Source of the DNA: Holacanthus passer | Lineage: Eukaryota > Chordata > Actinopteri > Pomacanthidae | Length of the DNA stretch: 64,000 nucleotides | Assembly (NCBI GenBank): GCA_025331565.1 | Contig: JAFREQ010000026.1 | Coordinates: 3,162,001 to 3,226,000 of the forward strand | Reading direction: 5' to 3' | Shown: positions 25,856 through 39,320 of the stretch, one piece after another | How the letters are laid out: every line of letters starts with the position of its first letter | Numbering within the stretch: position 1 is the stretch's first letter | The notes under the pieces: generated by a model | The model's database searches: none | What the model saw: only the letters and a program-made list of their open reading frames with translations | Told to the model about the DNA's origin: nothing | Translations under genes and position numbers: made by a program

Positions 25856-26861
25856 CTCAACATGTCGACAGGCGTCATCAAAAGATGCTCTCAGTTTTTG
25901 TTGTTTTGTTTTTCTTCATTTAGTTTTGTGCAAATCATTTGTGTCTTTTCTCTCTTTTGATTCATTTGATTCAATTTGATTCAAAAAGTGTGTCTGTGGT
26001 TCAAAAGCAGAGCCAATACAGAGCTGACCTGAGCAACACTGGACGACAGCCGGTGTCCAGTCGGTGGTTTAGACTAAAATTTGAACAAGTAGAAAGTTTG
26101 ATTAGTTTGTTCATTGGTCTCTTTGTGCTGCATCAGTGGCGTCACAGCTCAAAGCCCCTGAAGCTCAGAGTGGGCAGCAGAGCGGGATTTTCATTTTTAG
26201 TTCCAGAAGACGATGAAAGTTCAACTGAAAGGTCAACTGCCAACACACTTTCCCCACTGATACTTTCAAAGTTAGTTTTGTACAGACAGATTCTGACGTT
26301 TTGTCCTTAGCATGGGTCCAAAAACTAACTCTAACTAACTCCCACAATGACACTAATGATGCCTCAGTGTCATTGAAGAGTCTGAGTAAACCATGACAGT
26401 GAGCCAACATCCACAGTACCAGAACTGGAACAGCTGAGGCGTCACACATTTCACAGTCAAACTGAATCCTTTCATTTCTACCTTAAATACGTTCATGTGC
26501 TCAATAATAATCTTTGCCGTTGCCAGTTTTCAGTGAGGTTTTGGTGCCTGTTCGTTAAAAAGCCCTTAAAATGAACAAACCAGCATTAAAGTCGTGCCTT
26601 CATTTACCTGAGCGAACATCATGTGACCAGGCAGCTGTTTGATGCAGAGGCCGAATGTTTCCTGATGTTCAAACATATTCTCATGCAGTTTGAATATTTC
26701 TGGGCTTTTTGTAACTACAACAAACACATGATGAGTTTCAGCTGGATTTATTCATGTATTGACTGAGTGTTCGTCCACCCCTGACATCCCTGCCCACGGC
26801 CCGCAGACCCTCCTGCATGTTAATCCTGCAGCGGCAGCTCGGGCGGGGCTTTGACAGCCAG

Positions 26862-26869
26862 TATAAGAG
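26862..26869 (+). promoter_or_regulatory. TATA box of the upstream CART gene
   Basis: TATAAGAG lies 112 bp upstream of the start codon, just after a GC box (GGGCGGGGCT, 26841-26850). A start site near 26892 would give a 5' UTR of about 80 nt. A TATA-driven promoter suits a cell-type-restricted neuropeptide gene. Confidence 0.65.
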
Positions 26870-26942
26870 AGGAGAAGGTCTGAGGGTGGAGGGAGACTCT
26901 GCTGTGGACCTGCTGCGACCCTCTGCTCCTCCGGTCCTGATC

Positions 26943-26970
26943 TGCCTCCTCCTCCTCCTCCTCCTCCTCC
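26943..26970 (+). repeat. (CCT)n triplet repeat in the 5' UTR of the upstream CART gene
   Basis: An almost pure CCT run of about 26 nt ends a few bases before the start codon (ATCATGG). It falls inside the predicted 5' UTR, so length variation would alter the mRNA leader but not the protein. Confidence 0.85.
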
Positions 26971-26973
26971 ATC

Positions 26974-28834
26974 ATGGAGAGCTCCAGGATGCTCCGGCTG
27001 CTGCTGCTTGTCAGCCTGCTCTGCGTCATGTGTCACGGTCAGGTGTCTCAGGAAGTCTCCTCAGAGGACTTGGGAGTGGACAAACCCGAGCCGGCCGCGG
27101 ACAGAGACCTGGTCAGTATCTGCTCACATCCAGAATCTAACCTGCAGTTCACAGTGTGTATGAGTTCACTCCTCTTTTTCTCTTGTTTGGATTTATAAAA
27201 TTCAGCCTAATAGGAAACATTAAACTTGAAGAAATCATTTGAAATAATTTTAAAATTCATTCTATATTACACAACCAGTTTAAGAGATGTACAACAAACT
27301 TTTGCATGTGATAACTTGTGTTTGGTGGAAAATGTTCCTTCTGTTGTTTTATAGCTGTGTCATGATTGTTAAAATGAGGTCAGAGTTTATTCACCTTATC
27401 TAACACAAATGAATCCTCCTAAACTCAACAAACCATGTTCAAACCCACAGAACAAAATCAAGATACATCAAATTTTACCAGGCTGAATTTTGCAGAATAT
27501 TTTCATTGGACTGTGCAGCTCTCAAAGAAAAGCATCTTGGATTTTAAAGATTAATCTAGTTTTAATGAAGATTTTATAAACTGAGCGCTTTCAGGAGATG
27601 TTTAAGAGTCTCAGAGGTTTAATGTACAAACAGCTCCGACATGTTTCTTGTTTCTCTGCCGAGCAGATAGAAGCCCTGGAAGCTCTGCTGGGCAGGATGC
27701 ACAACCACGTTTCCTCCGCGGACAAAAGAGGAAGCATCCCACTGGTAACTTGAACTTTATTCAATGTATTTATGCACCTGATTCCCTGAAACAGTGGTGG
27801 AAGAAGTGTTCAGATCTTTTATCTAAGTAAAAGTAACAATACCACAGCGTAGAATTACTCTGCTGCAAGAGTATAAGAGTAGTACAAAAGTACTAGCATC
27901 AACATATACTTAAATTACCAAAAGTAAATGTACTTGTTATACAGAGTGGTCCATTTCAGGATAATCTATATTATACTATTGGATTATAATCACTTTAATG
28001 TTGCAGGTGGAAAAGGTGAAACTAATCTTAATAACTTTGTGAACTGCTGTGAAAGTTAATCTATAATTAATATAATATTTTATTTGATGACAATATTTTG
28101 CAGTGTTGGAGTACAAAGTGCAGTATTTCTCTCTGTAGACATGTAGTGGAGTATTAAGTAAGTTAAGTACAAATACCCACAAACTGTTCTGAGGTGCAGT
28201 TCTTGAGTAAATGTACTTAGTTACTCTTCACGGCTGCCTGTAATGGAGAGCAGAGTGTATCTCAGTGATTAGTTCCACGGCTCAGTCGCGTGTTTTCTGT
28301 TCATCGCTCCACTTAATTAAACCAGTTAGCAAAAGAAACCTGCCAGTAATTAAAAGATAACAAGAAAATGCCAACAACAGTCTTTTACTCAGTGCAATTA
28401 CAGACTAATCAAGATTGTTGCTCGACTCAAATTAGCTGAAAAGCTACAGAGAAAACATTTAAATCCTTGTGTGGAAATAAAACACTGAGAAGACAGAACG
28501 AGCTGATGAACAGGATTTAATTATTCCACTGAAAAATGGAAGGATTAACATCTCACCCTCTTTCTCTTGTGTCAATTAAATCAGAAGAATTAACAGAAGA
28601 AGACAATTAATCAAAGCAAATTAATTAATGGAAAGGCCTGATGATGATTTCTGGATTTTTTTACAACTTTATTTCAAACTGTCTGAATGCACGTGAGTGA
28701 CCCCTGTGCCTCCCTCCCCCCGTCAGTGTGGGATGGGCGACCGCTGTGCCATGAAGTTCGGCCCTCGCATCGGGAAGCTCTGCGACTGCGGCCGAGGAGC
28801 CAACTGCAACTCCTACCTGCTCAAGTGCATCTGA
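26974..28834 (+). CDS. cartpt-like: CART neuropeptide precursor, divergent paralogue with one processing site
   Basis: Secreted neuropeptide precursor of the cocaine- and amphetamine-regulated transcript family, which acts in feeding and stress circuits. Coding exons 26974-27111, 27667-27744 and 28727-28834 give 107 residues. The start ATG has a strong context (ATCATGG). Residues 1-22 form a signal peptide (MESSR then a Leu/Val-rich core ending in CHG). The helical IEALEALLGR segment opens exon 2. A dibasic KR is at residues 66-67, and the last 35 residues carry the six invariant cysteines (CGMGDRC, RIGKLCDC, ANCNSYLLKC) that form the CART knot. All introns are GT-AG and phase 0, as in the downstream copy. 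The KR of mammalian CART(55-102) is missing. Only the position of the second dibasic site is kept, so the predicted mature peptide is 40 residues. Which teleost cart number this is cannot be settled from sequence alone. Confidence 0.95.
27792..28237. mobile_element. hAT-like MITE in intron 2 of the upstream CART gene
   Basis: The element opens with CAGTGGTGGAAGAAGT and closes with a diverged inverse of the same end (AGTTACTCTTCACGGCTG). The interior is full of AAGTAAAAGTA / GAGTAAATGTACTTAG blocks typical of a family very common in fish genomes. There is no coding capacity. Related copies are at 32653-33022 and 55801-56240. The CAGTGGTG-type end suggests hAT, but the target duplication is not clear. 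Confidence 0.65.
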
Positions 28835-29040
28835 AGCTCTGAGGATTTTTATAACAGCATCTACTTCTGCAGGGCCAAACATCCTCTCCAACCTCAGCCG
28901 GCTCCACAAACTGTCACAAACCTCGACGTCGCTCATTTCATCCTTTACATCCATTGTGCGTTCTGTTGGTTTGCCTGAGGACGAGCATGAGTTTTGTGTC
29001 GCTGACAGTCCTGGTTTTCTCCTGTCGCATGTAAATGTTC

Positions 29041-29046
29041 AATAAA
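29041..29046 (+). terminator. Polyadenylation signal of the upstream CART gene
   Basis: AATAAA lies 207 nt after the stop codon and is followed at about 15-25 nt by a T-rich stretch (TGTCTTTTTCTG), the expected downstream element. Confidence 0.75.
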
Positions 29047-32000
29047 CACATTTATCAACATGTCTTTTTCTGATCTTATTCCCACAACGTTGACTCATAG
29101 TTAAGTAGATTCTTGCTCCATGTCGTTGTCATTTGTGCTCAATTTCAGGGATGATACACATTTTTAATTTTGCAGCTGTGTGTTCACATAAATAAATCAG
29201 CGCACGCTTCAGGTTGTTAACTGGAGTTTCATTAACTTCCTGTAAATGTTGGGGCTTCAGGCCGACAGTCTGGGAGGAGGGGGGGGTCCTCTGTTGATAA
29301 TGGGATCAATTAAATGGACTTGAGCTGGATTCGAGCAGTTTGTGTCAATCAGTAAACAAACATCAGCGTATGATGCATTTAAGGTCACTGCATGTTTTCA
29401 TCGTCTCCATGAAACCAGAGGATTCTTATTCTAATCTACTGAAGGACAAAACGTCTGTCGCTCATTCAGATGAAATAAAACAGACACAACATGGAAACTG
29501 CATCAACAAGTAACTCTGGGCCTGGAAACAAAACCCCACATTTCATTCATCCAGTTTTGAGTGAAGATCTTTGACAAAGACTTTACCAACTACAGCATCT
29601 TTCCTCTCGGCGGCCTGATGAGGTCGTCTGGCTCCAAACCTCTGAATCTCAGGCATCAGACGTTTTTCAGATTCAAATATAAAAATGAAAATGAAACAGC
29701 AATTCAGTCTCATATGTGGATCCTTACCCAGAATTCTTTGAGGCAGAAAGAGAAGATGAGCGTTGACTTGTGCAGAAGAATGAAATTCGTTCATGTTGAA
29801 ATGTCACATTCAGACTATATTGTATTTATAATTAATCTCTATTATTATATCGAGCATATTTACAAATCCAGCAAAAAAGAGCAACATTATCATTCATTCA
29901 TTCAACTGCAGAGCAAATTATCTCCGTCTTTAGCTGCTGGATGTTCGACTGTGTTCACCAGCCAGTCGAGTTCATCAGAGCTCGTTCACTGAGCAGCTGC
30001 CTGTCACAGCTGGAAACCAGTCGATGAGACCAAACAGCGAAAGTCTGTAAAACAGAATAATGAGCTAAGAGGCTAAAAATCTGTGTAGAGCCGCAGAGAC
30101 GGGGACAACATGAGGGTTCATGACATGAGTGAAGCCCTTCCACATTACACATTGTCAGCTGATTCATTATTAACATGAAAAGTGTTGATTAGCTTTTATT
30201 TCACAATTCAGAAATTTGATGTCGTCGTCCAATTGTTTTACATCTGTAGTTTTTAGGTTTATTTATCTCAGTGGGAGGTCGGACATGAAAGCTGAGAATG
30301 AAAGTGATTTTTGTCTGAACACACACTTTGAAATCCTTCCTTCAGCAAGACGACGGCTGCTGCACCAAACTGACGTCGTAGCAGATATTTTGCATTTGAT
30401 AGTTGATGAAAACATCAGCTGGCTCCAAGTGAAACATGCTCATAATATCCAGTGTAGCACAGTATGAATCTACCTTTTAAAAGGCAAAATATAGAAAGAA
30501 ATAACATTTTGCTCTTAAGAAAACGGAGGTTGAATCATTTTATAAAGTGACCTTTCTTGAAGTTTTTCTCTGTCACAGTCTGAGCTTCCTGCTGCTGCAC
30601 ACGTTCAACCACAGCTTGTTATAAATACACTTCATTCACAGGGTTTTTTTTGCTGTATTTCACCACAAACTGTGACAAATGAAAGAAAAGCATCCAGCTG
30701 TGACAAAAGCTCCAAATAATAATAATAAAAAAGCTGCTGAGAAGCAGAGCGGATCCGGCCACACGTGGCCTGCAGCCAGCAGATACAGGCTTCCCATTTG
30801 TCCCTGGAGCCTTAATCCACAGAACCATAAAAGACTGAAGAGCTCATTTAAAAAGGTCCTTTGGCTCCTTTTGGCTTTGGGGAAAAGATTGGAGACAAAC
30901 TGCAGCGTGTTGTTTCCCTCGTTCGGGCCCTGAAGCAATTTAGCCCGTAATAAAAACAAGTCAATAGTGATTGAAAAGTGTCTCCATTGTTGAAATCTGC
31001 TGGGCTCAAGCTTTTTTTTGTTTCTGTCTGTTGCAGAAAAGACGACTGTGTGGTATCATGTTCAAGAAGTCATCATATTCAAGAAGTCGTCATATTCAAG
31101 AAGTTGTCATATTCCAGGCGCTGAGGAGCACATTGTATGTATAGGATGCTCTTCCCGTTCCTGATGCAATGTGTGTGTTTAATAATGACAAACATATTTA
31201 CATGTTACATTTGCATTAATTTACTGCAGGTGCAAAGATTTGTTGTATGTTAAAAACATGCTTCTTATAAACTGATTGTAGTAAAGAAAATATATTTTAA
31301 AAATGATAGAGTAATGGTAATTTATTCAGTTTACATAAACTTTAAATCTAATAATGTTAAATATTAATAATTATACACTTTATAGAATTAAATGCATTAA
31401 AGGAGCAGCACTGGACATAATGGACAGTTTAAAAAATCTGATGCAGCAGATTTTTGTATTTCTTGTATCTGTATTCATCATCAAAACCCAGCACCTGCAT
31501 TACCCATGATGCAACTTGACTGTTGAGAGTTCAGAGCCACCATATAGATTTTATTTATATAGTTTTTGTGTAGCTTTCTATGGATCCACAAAAGAGTTTA
31601 GTAGCTCCAAAGACCTGTAAACACTTTGATGTGTCAAATTTCATTTTAATTACAACTTTCACTTCACTGATGTGAGACTATGCAACTTGTGTAAGAGGCT
31701 GTAAGGGATGATGCTAAATGCTACAACATTGTGTAACAAAGGCACAAACAGAGAAGAGTTATGAAGTCAGGAAACTGACTCAGTAATGTCAGTTACACAG
31801 TTACACAACTTCTATCTGACGTGTGTGAACATTAGTCACCATAAGCTCAGACCAGACCAGAACAAACGAGGCTGCTTCAGCAAAGTGCACTGAACTGATT
31901 AACGGAGCATTTTATTGCTCATGAATTCAACTTTTAATTTGGTTGGTTTGGATGTGTCTGCAACACCCCTGTCTGTTCAACTGTGCTGTTTTACAACTGT

Positions 32001-32652
32001 AGTTTTGACCAAAGTCTAATTCTGTCAAACCACATGCACAGCTTCCTGTTTAATCTCAGTCCACATGCAGACGCAGTGACTCACCTGAACTCCTTTTATC
32101 GGCGCTGGAAGCCACAAAGAGCTGCTGTGTTTGAACAAGCTGCCGTTGTTTCCTGGGTACGCCCGAGTAATGTGATCTATCTGCAGGGATAATGCACCAA
32201 ACCGGAGGCCGTATGTGATTCAAATAAAAAGTCAGCTAGTTATCAAGAAGATGCATTCCCTGAATATCATGTAGGCAGTTTTTAGACCAATGCATCAGTA
32301 TCATTCCCGTAAAGTCACAGGTTAGAACGAAAAAGCATGACTCAAATACCAAGTTTAAAGGGATAAAATATCATCTTTACTAAGAGTCAAAAGACAGACA
32401 GACAAACACAGACATGCAAACTAAACCCAGCAGACAAAAAGCAGAAGATGAAGTGGCTTCAGTGTTTAGTGAGGACACATGAGACGAGCGACTGCAGGGA
32501 TAATGAAGGAAGTGGGGACAGGTGAGCAGGTGGGCGGGGCAGTCATGTGATGGGAATGGCGGGAACAGGGATTAAAGCAGGTCAGGAGGGAGGGGCAGGA
32601 TCTGGGAAGAGTTAGTCAGCAGATAAATGAAGGAACAAGACCAGAATCAGAC
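29047..32652. other. Intergenic, no gene recognised
   Basis: Mostly A/T-rich with no credible exon. A three-copy 17-bp tandem repeat lies at 31063-31113, and a possible conserved island at 30680-30960. Confidence 0.7.
31063..31113. repeat. 17-bp tandem repeat, three copies
   Basis: CAAGAAGTCATCATATT is repeated three times with single-base variants (CATC, CGTC, TGTC). Confidence 0.85.
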
Positions 32653-33022
32653 TGATACTTGTACTCGAGTATTTCCATTTCATGCAGCTTTATACTTCAA
32701 TATTTATACTTATATCTGATGCTCGTTGCTGGAGGTGAAAGCGGCCGACAGGAAATAAAGTCATTTAAATGAGCTCAAGCTTCAACATCTCCAGCAGGAA
32801 AATGACACAGACACATTAAAGCAGCAGAAGAAGAATCCAGAGAAAAACACTCACAGGAAACAGTTCACTGACACAGGACGAGTCTGACTTTAAAGTAAAT
32901 CTTGTTGATAATACTTACATACTTTTACTTAAGTGAGATTTTGAACACAGTGCTTTTACTTGTAGTGTAAGTATTAGTACTTTCACTGAAGTAAATGATC
33001 TGAGTACTTGTTCATCGAACAT
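32653..33022. mobile_element. Truncated copy of the CAGTGGTGG-type MITE
   Basis: It shares the blocks ACTCGAGTATTTCCATTT, TACTTTTACTTAAGTGAGAT and GCTTTTACTTGTAGTG with the copies at 27792 and 55801. The terminal repeats are degraded. Non-coding. Confidence 0.55.
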
Positions 33023-36000
33023 GATGGAAGGTAAATTATGAAGTGTTTAAAAGAGAGTGGGTGGATAATAATGTTTAAACTGCTGAATATTTGAGTTTCA
33101 GTAAATCAGGATTCCTTCTGATCACTTTCGAGGTGAATATTGATCATTGGTTCCAGTGATCGATCGAGGTCTACCTCGTCGCTCCTCCAGACGTTACAGC
33201 ACATTCGATGTTTCCCCAGAGATACAGAGATGAATGGAGCAATTACTGGTTCACCCCTCACATTACTTTCTTCTGCTCTTTAAAGTGAGAACCAGCAGAG
33301 ACAGAGAGAGAGAGAGAGTCGTTCATCGACCGCCCAGAGGTAACGTTTGTAGGGTCAGCCGTTAACCTTTGACCCTGGGATGAAATGGAGCTGTATGACT
33401 GATGCTCCGTGCTGCTGCTGCCCTCCAGTCTGACGCTATTACTTCACTCTCATTATTGATCAGAGGTTGAGTGAATCCCCAACAGAGCTGCAGCGTGTTA
33501 ACGGCACAATCTCCAACCTGATGATGAGGAATAAACAGTGAATATTGGTTAAACAGACAAGAGCATCTGCACATTATAGATTCAATATAGATTTAATATG
33601 ACTGATCTAAGAAGCGCAGATCTGTGTGTTTACCACTTACTGTGATATGAAATGGGTGGTTTTGTATTGTCTCTTTAGCTTTGAAACATTCTATATTTTT
33701 TATAAGACAAAAAAATAGAAACAGATTTTAAGCTTTTTACATATGAAAAAATTAACACAGCTTCAGAGGCGGCAGAACAAACTTTATACACAACACATTT
33801 TATCACCTTTTAACATTGATGTGACAAAAGTGTCAGCAAACAGTTGTTAACACATCCAGCCGTCACAGAGCAACATCGTTCATGTCTGTGTCGCCTGATG
33901 AATGTAAATCCAATCCTCTGCTTCCAGCTCTGTGTTGGTCTCCACCAACTCCTGAGGGAAGGATCTGTCTCTGCAGCGAAATGCTCCAGTGTCCCCCAGC
34001 TGGTCTCTCATGTGTCCCCCAGCTGGTCTCTCATGTGTCTGTCAGCTGATGGATGAACATGCTTTATTCCATCTCTGCAGGATCCTATATAACATGGAAC
34101 ATGGGATGATTTAATTACAGTGAGGCACCAATTACCGAGCGCTGTGATAAGGCTCTGCTGTGTTCGCCTTGTGAGGGGATTAGTGATGCACCAGCCAAAA
34201 CACCAAACTCATTATTTCACTCAACGTGTGCTGTTCGATCTGTGCCCAGTGGAAGGAGCTGTTCAACACTGTGGATCAGTTGAGTATGAATCAGACAGAC
34301 AGATGGTCGTGAATCTTACACCAATATTTTTGTTCTCTTTTATGGCTTTTTTTTTTTTTGCCAAACGCTGACAATGAAGCCGAAATGACAAAAACAAACA
34401 CAAGTGATGTTTTTCTACCATGAATTTCATTTACAGTGTTATTAGGAAATGAAAGTGCTCGTCAGATCTCACACCATAATCAAAGCGCACAAATGTTATA
34501 ACAGACATGTTGTTGATTTCTTCTGAATGTAAAAATAAATCAAATGAATAAGTTTGATTTGAAGCAGGACAAACAGAATCAAATCAGAAATTCTTCAACC
34601 AAAAATAAATAAATTAATAAATTCAAATTATGTGGATGCTTTTTTTTGGCATTTGTATAATAATACATTTTTAATAAGCTGATGTTCTCAATAACAGAGA
34701 TGTAATATAAACAGATGTATTTTTAGAAACACCTTTGAGTTTGTCCACTGATGATGTCTGATTATGACGTCTTTTAATTACATATTATAATTATAAAGTG
34801 TCACCTGTAAATGAAAATATAAAGGAAATGATTGTTTTGTTAAAAAACAAACAAACAAACAAATAAATAAATAATGTCAGCTGATCTCCTTCTCAGGCTG
34901 CATATAGCTCCTACAAGCTCCAGAGGGCAGGACAACCTGGGAGACAGAATCCAGGGCAAAGTATATGTAATACAGTAAATGATAAGAAAAAGAATCAGCT
35001 GCTTCAGTGTGTCTACATTTCCTCAGTGGAATGAAAGAATCAGTCGAACCCTCGTGCAGCAGATTCATTAAACAGTGAAGCTTCAGATTCAGACTTCCTG
35101 CGTTCATCAATCATATTAATGCTCCAGACATCCAGACAAACTAACAGACATTCAGACTCCGTGAGCTATGAAGCTAATGAAAGGATCCATCACACATACC
35201 TGTGGGCCAGACTCGTAATTGGGTTCAGTATTTTCACTATGAATGTTTCCAGTATTGAGTTAACACAGCGGCGTGAATGGAAATCCATTCGACTGAGATG
35301 TAATTCAAATATAACTCAAGGCAGCTAACCTTCATTTTCATTTTCAAGATCTTTACGAACACACTTTTGGTGGAGTGTGTTTATGCAGAACAAGAATGGA
35401 GATGCAATTATTCCAAGTTCCCAAGTGCACTGCTCAGATTGCAAATCATTTTACCAGGAAGCCAAAAACCTGCAGGGAAGGAAAAGCCAATCTGTGCTGA
35501 CCGGCAGCGTCTCTGCAGGAGACTGGTGTTAATGAGATTCACTCGACGAGGTTAATTCACAGAATGAAGAAACAGACAGAAGAAGAATGAACGTCTGGAC
35601 TCAGTGCAGAAGAACAGCGGAGTCAAAAGTTCAGTTTTAAAGGGTCAGTTCACCCAAACTACAAAATGACACACAGTGTGTTCCCAGTTAACCACCAGCA
35701 GCGCCCAGTCAGTTTGGTGTTAATGAAGAACATGTAAAAAAAATATGTCATGTATTTGATCCAGGATAATCCCCAGACTTCCCTGCAAACAGCTGACATT
35801 CAAACTCCTTCCCACCAGAACACACTGCTGTAAAATGGAATCATTCAACGCAAAGCAGGAAACAAATTCACCTCCAATGTGTCAGAGATTCTCATCAGTT
35901 TTTAAATTCTTCCAAACTTCATCTAACATCAAAACAGCTTTTGAAATTTCCAACCACAAATAGACATATGACTTATAATACAATAATAAACCACTGAAAT

Positions 36001-37588
36001 TAAAAACATTGAGGATTTCCACAACTAACAGCAAAGTTCTCTGTTTCAATCCTACCATGAATTAGTTTTACTATTTTAGTTTCACTCCTCCCCTTCACAA
36101 GCCTCTTTGATTAAAGTCAAAGTGGAAACCAAACTCAATGTAAATGAAATAAAACTGTGGATTGTGCAGAATGTGATGCTGTGCCACCACAAGATGGCGC
36201 TGTTTCTTTATAAATGTCCACTGAACCCTGTGTTGGCTCTGGTCCTCCTGGTTTCCCTCCAATCAGCCAATCAGAGTTTGACTGTCACCTGGCCGACAGG
36301 TGAGAGTGAAGCAGGACAGAGTCTGTCTGAACTCTAATGTTTATTTCCTCATCTCTCTAGAATCATATTAATACAAACATCAATGAATTAAAAGCAATGA
36401 GACACAGTTTCACCTCATTGGAAATATGGTCGACATTATAAACTGATTAGTAACTTCTGGAGGATTATATACCACCTGTTTCAATATTTCTGAATTCATC
36501 AACTAGTTGAAGAAGATGGCAACAATTTGAAATGGAGAAAATGATCCAGTCATCTGAGCAGCTGTTCTGGAGCTTTCTGTCATATCGTTGATGATCTTCA
36601 TCAGCAGCACTTTCTGAGCACTTTCATGACTTGACCACGTCAGAGGATCAGAAAAAAGTCAACATTTGATCATCTACAGTTCCAGTTAACTCCATCTGCA
36701 GACGAAGGCCATGTGATATGATCAAAAGCTCCAGAGCAGCCGAGATTGTTTTCTCACTTACAGATACTAAAGTCAGGAACAAACCTTGAACAGTTTGAAA
36801 CACCTGAACAAGACGATTGTAAATAGTGTGAGACTGATGAGAAAAGAGAGCTTTTTTTAAAAATGGATTTTCAGATAAATGCCAAAGTTAAGCGTTTCTT
36901 AATGTCACATGATGATTATGGCAACAGCCATTAAATAAAAAGAAAAGTGAAAATCTGAAAATAAAGAAATTGCCGTCACCACGTTGACATTTTATAAAAG
37001 CATTTCTCATACGACAGCGATGTCCATCATCACTTCCTGGAATCTGAATCATGAAATGTACTTTTCACTTTTATCACTAATTATGAACAAGTGTTTTATA
37101 AGTGTTGCACAGACTCTTTGTCTTTTTCCTTGTTCTGTTTCCGCTCATGAAGTTTCATGTTGTTCCAGGAGAAACAGTGACATGGATGATGTTTTATCAG
37201 CAGATTAAAGATGTTCACTCGTGACCTTCAGGCCTGGAGTCATTTCCTCACTGAGACGTTGCTCTAGTTTTACTGTCGAACAAAAGATGTCACGTTGATC
37301 CACCAGCAAAGAGAGAAAACCTCAGTGACTAATGTGAGTCATTACAACAACTCTAATAACAGCTGCTCTCCAGGATTAATTATTGAAGAACTAATTAGTT
37401 TTGGATGCTTGTTGCTCGACAGCTTCTTCTGCTTTAAGTGTCAGTGTTAGAGATGGGAAGAGAATAAATAATGTCACAGTTGATGTGAGATGTGAAGAAG
37501 GATGGATGAGCTTCTTCTCATCCCGTCAGATGTTCAGAGGTTGCTATTAAACACGACCACATCAGCTGTACTGTTCTATGTCCATAGA
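33023..37588. other. Intergenic, no gene recognised
   Basis: A/T-rich sequence with short GA and (AAAC)n tracts and no frame resembling a known protein. Confidence 0.7.
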
Positions 37589-38011
37589 CACTACATGGCC
37601 AAAAGTATGTGGACATCAATATATGAGCTATCAACAATTCCTTCCAAAGCCATGTTCATTAATCTAATGATGAGGTCCGTCACTGATGACGTCTGACTCA
37701 CAGTTCATCCAGTTCCACTTCGTCCCAAAGGTGATGGACGGAGTCGAGGTCCGGGTTCTGTACAGGACGGTCAAGTTCTTCTACACCAAACTGGGAAACG
37801 TTTTCGTTCTGTGGAGCTGGTTTTGTGCAGACGGGTGAAATGCAATGTTGAACAGGAAGGAAGCAGGAAGCAAACTGTTGTCTAACATATGATTGTGTTA
37901 AGATTTCCCTTCATGAAAACTAAGGACCCAAACCATCGAAAACAGCCACGGACCAAAACTACACAGACAGTGTATGAGCAGGGGTGTCCACAAACTTTTG
38001 GTCACATAGCG
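37589..38011. mobile_element. Non-autonomous DNA transposon with about 28-bp terminal inverted repeats
   Basis: The left end CACTACATGGCCAAAAGTAT mirrors the right end, whose complement reads CGCTATGTGACCAAAAGTTT; both go on into GTGGACA. The interior includes GTACAGGACGGTCAAGTTCT and AAGATTTCCCTTCATGAAAA, which I recognise from a repeat widespread in fish. Length 423 bp, non-coding. The flanking TA bases could fit a Tc1/mariner-type insertion, but this is not secure. Confidence 0.65.
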
Positions 38012-39320
38012 ATATGAACGTGGGATTTGGGGGATGATGGCAGGAGGTCCACCTAAATCCACCTTTCCCACTTTGATAAGGTTTCCTGTGAGGAGCTGGA
38101 GGAACGTGAAGAGTGTTCAGGTCGCAGCCAGCTGAGTCGGCCTGAGTGCAGCTGATGGCCGCCGCTCTCTGACACGTGTTACGACCCCCGAGGAACGAGT
38201 GTGAGCTATAAAACAATATAGATGCTACAATATAGAGAAAGAAACAAAAACACACAAGATCATCTGATTGTTGAGTCGAATCGTGTGTTAGTTTTGTATG
38301 TGAGTTTTTCTGGAGCTCTGATCCCCAGCCTCTCCTCCTCCCGACCTCCAAACCCGCTCCCCTCCCTGCTCCTCTCTGACTTTACATGGTGATAGCAGTT
38401 TTCCTGCAGCGATTAAACCCCCTCAGGATCATTAGAAGCAGAAACACCTTTCAGAGCCATTTAAAAAGACGAACGAGCTAAAAGCATAAGTGGAAAAGTA
38501 AACTTTTCCCCTAAGTCTAAGTGTTTCCATTATTAGAATTCAGAAGCGAGCGTCAGCACATTTTCACATGTTTCCTGAGCTGAGATTACAGTTTGAAGAG
38601 GGACACTTTTGTCATATAAAAAAAGCTATAAAAAACTTGGGCTTGATGCTCAGCAGAGTCTCTAAAGCTCAGCTCATCAGTTAACAAGTGTAGGAAGGAA
38701 AAGCTGACTGCGAGATTCTGCAGGACACGTTTGACATCTTGGTTATTATTCTCCACACGGAAACATCGACTGTTCATAACGCTGGACATAAAGGATCAGA
38801 TAAGTGTGTTGTCAGTGTTTGTGTAAACTTCAGACCGCAGATAAATCTGATCACAGACAGTATTAAATGTCCTCTGTGGATCTCAAGAGTCTGAACATCC
38901 TCGAGGATCCAGCTCAGCATCGTGTGAATTATGTTCTTAAAGGATGATTCTGTAACTCACGATCTAAGTCAGCAGAGACAGGTTTACTGTGTGCTGCATG
39001 GGTGGAAGTCAGATTGTGGAGATCTGGGTGGTGGCTGATGAGTCATGAGCAACGCAAGTAACATTCACCTTTTTATTAACTGTAGCCACGACCCTAACTT
39101 TCCTTTTGTTGCTTTACCCAACCACAGCTTCGTCTTAGTTTGTCGAGTCGTCCAAATTGTGTGAATTGATGCCTCTATTACAACTATTAACTATTACAAT
39201 CACTGTTAAAATAAATCTGTTTTAAAATGTGACGACACTCACTGGTTAAGGTTGAGCAGAAAAACGACTTGGTCAGGTTTCAGGAAAGATCGATGTTTGA
39301 ACCTTTATCGTCATTCTTAT
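38012..39320. other. Intergenic, no gene recognised
   Basis: No coding or repeat signal of note was seen. Confidence 0.6.

Larger units (their letters stand above)
25171..26840. other. Intergenic region between divergent iqgap1 and CART
   Basis: No exon was recognised. It contains a (TG)9(GA)12 microsatellite, a LINE 3' tail and an inverted repeat (listed separately). Start codons of the two flanking genes are 2.1 kb apart, so both promoters lie within this space. Confidence 0.8.
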
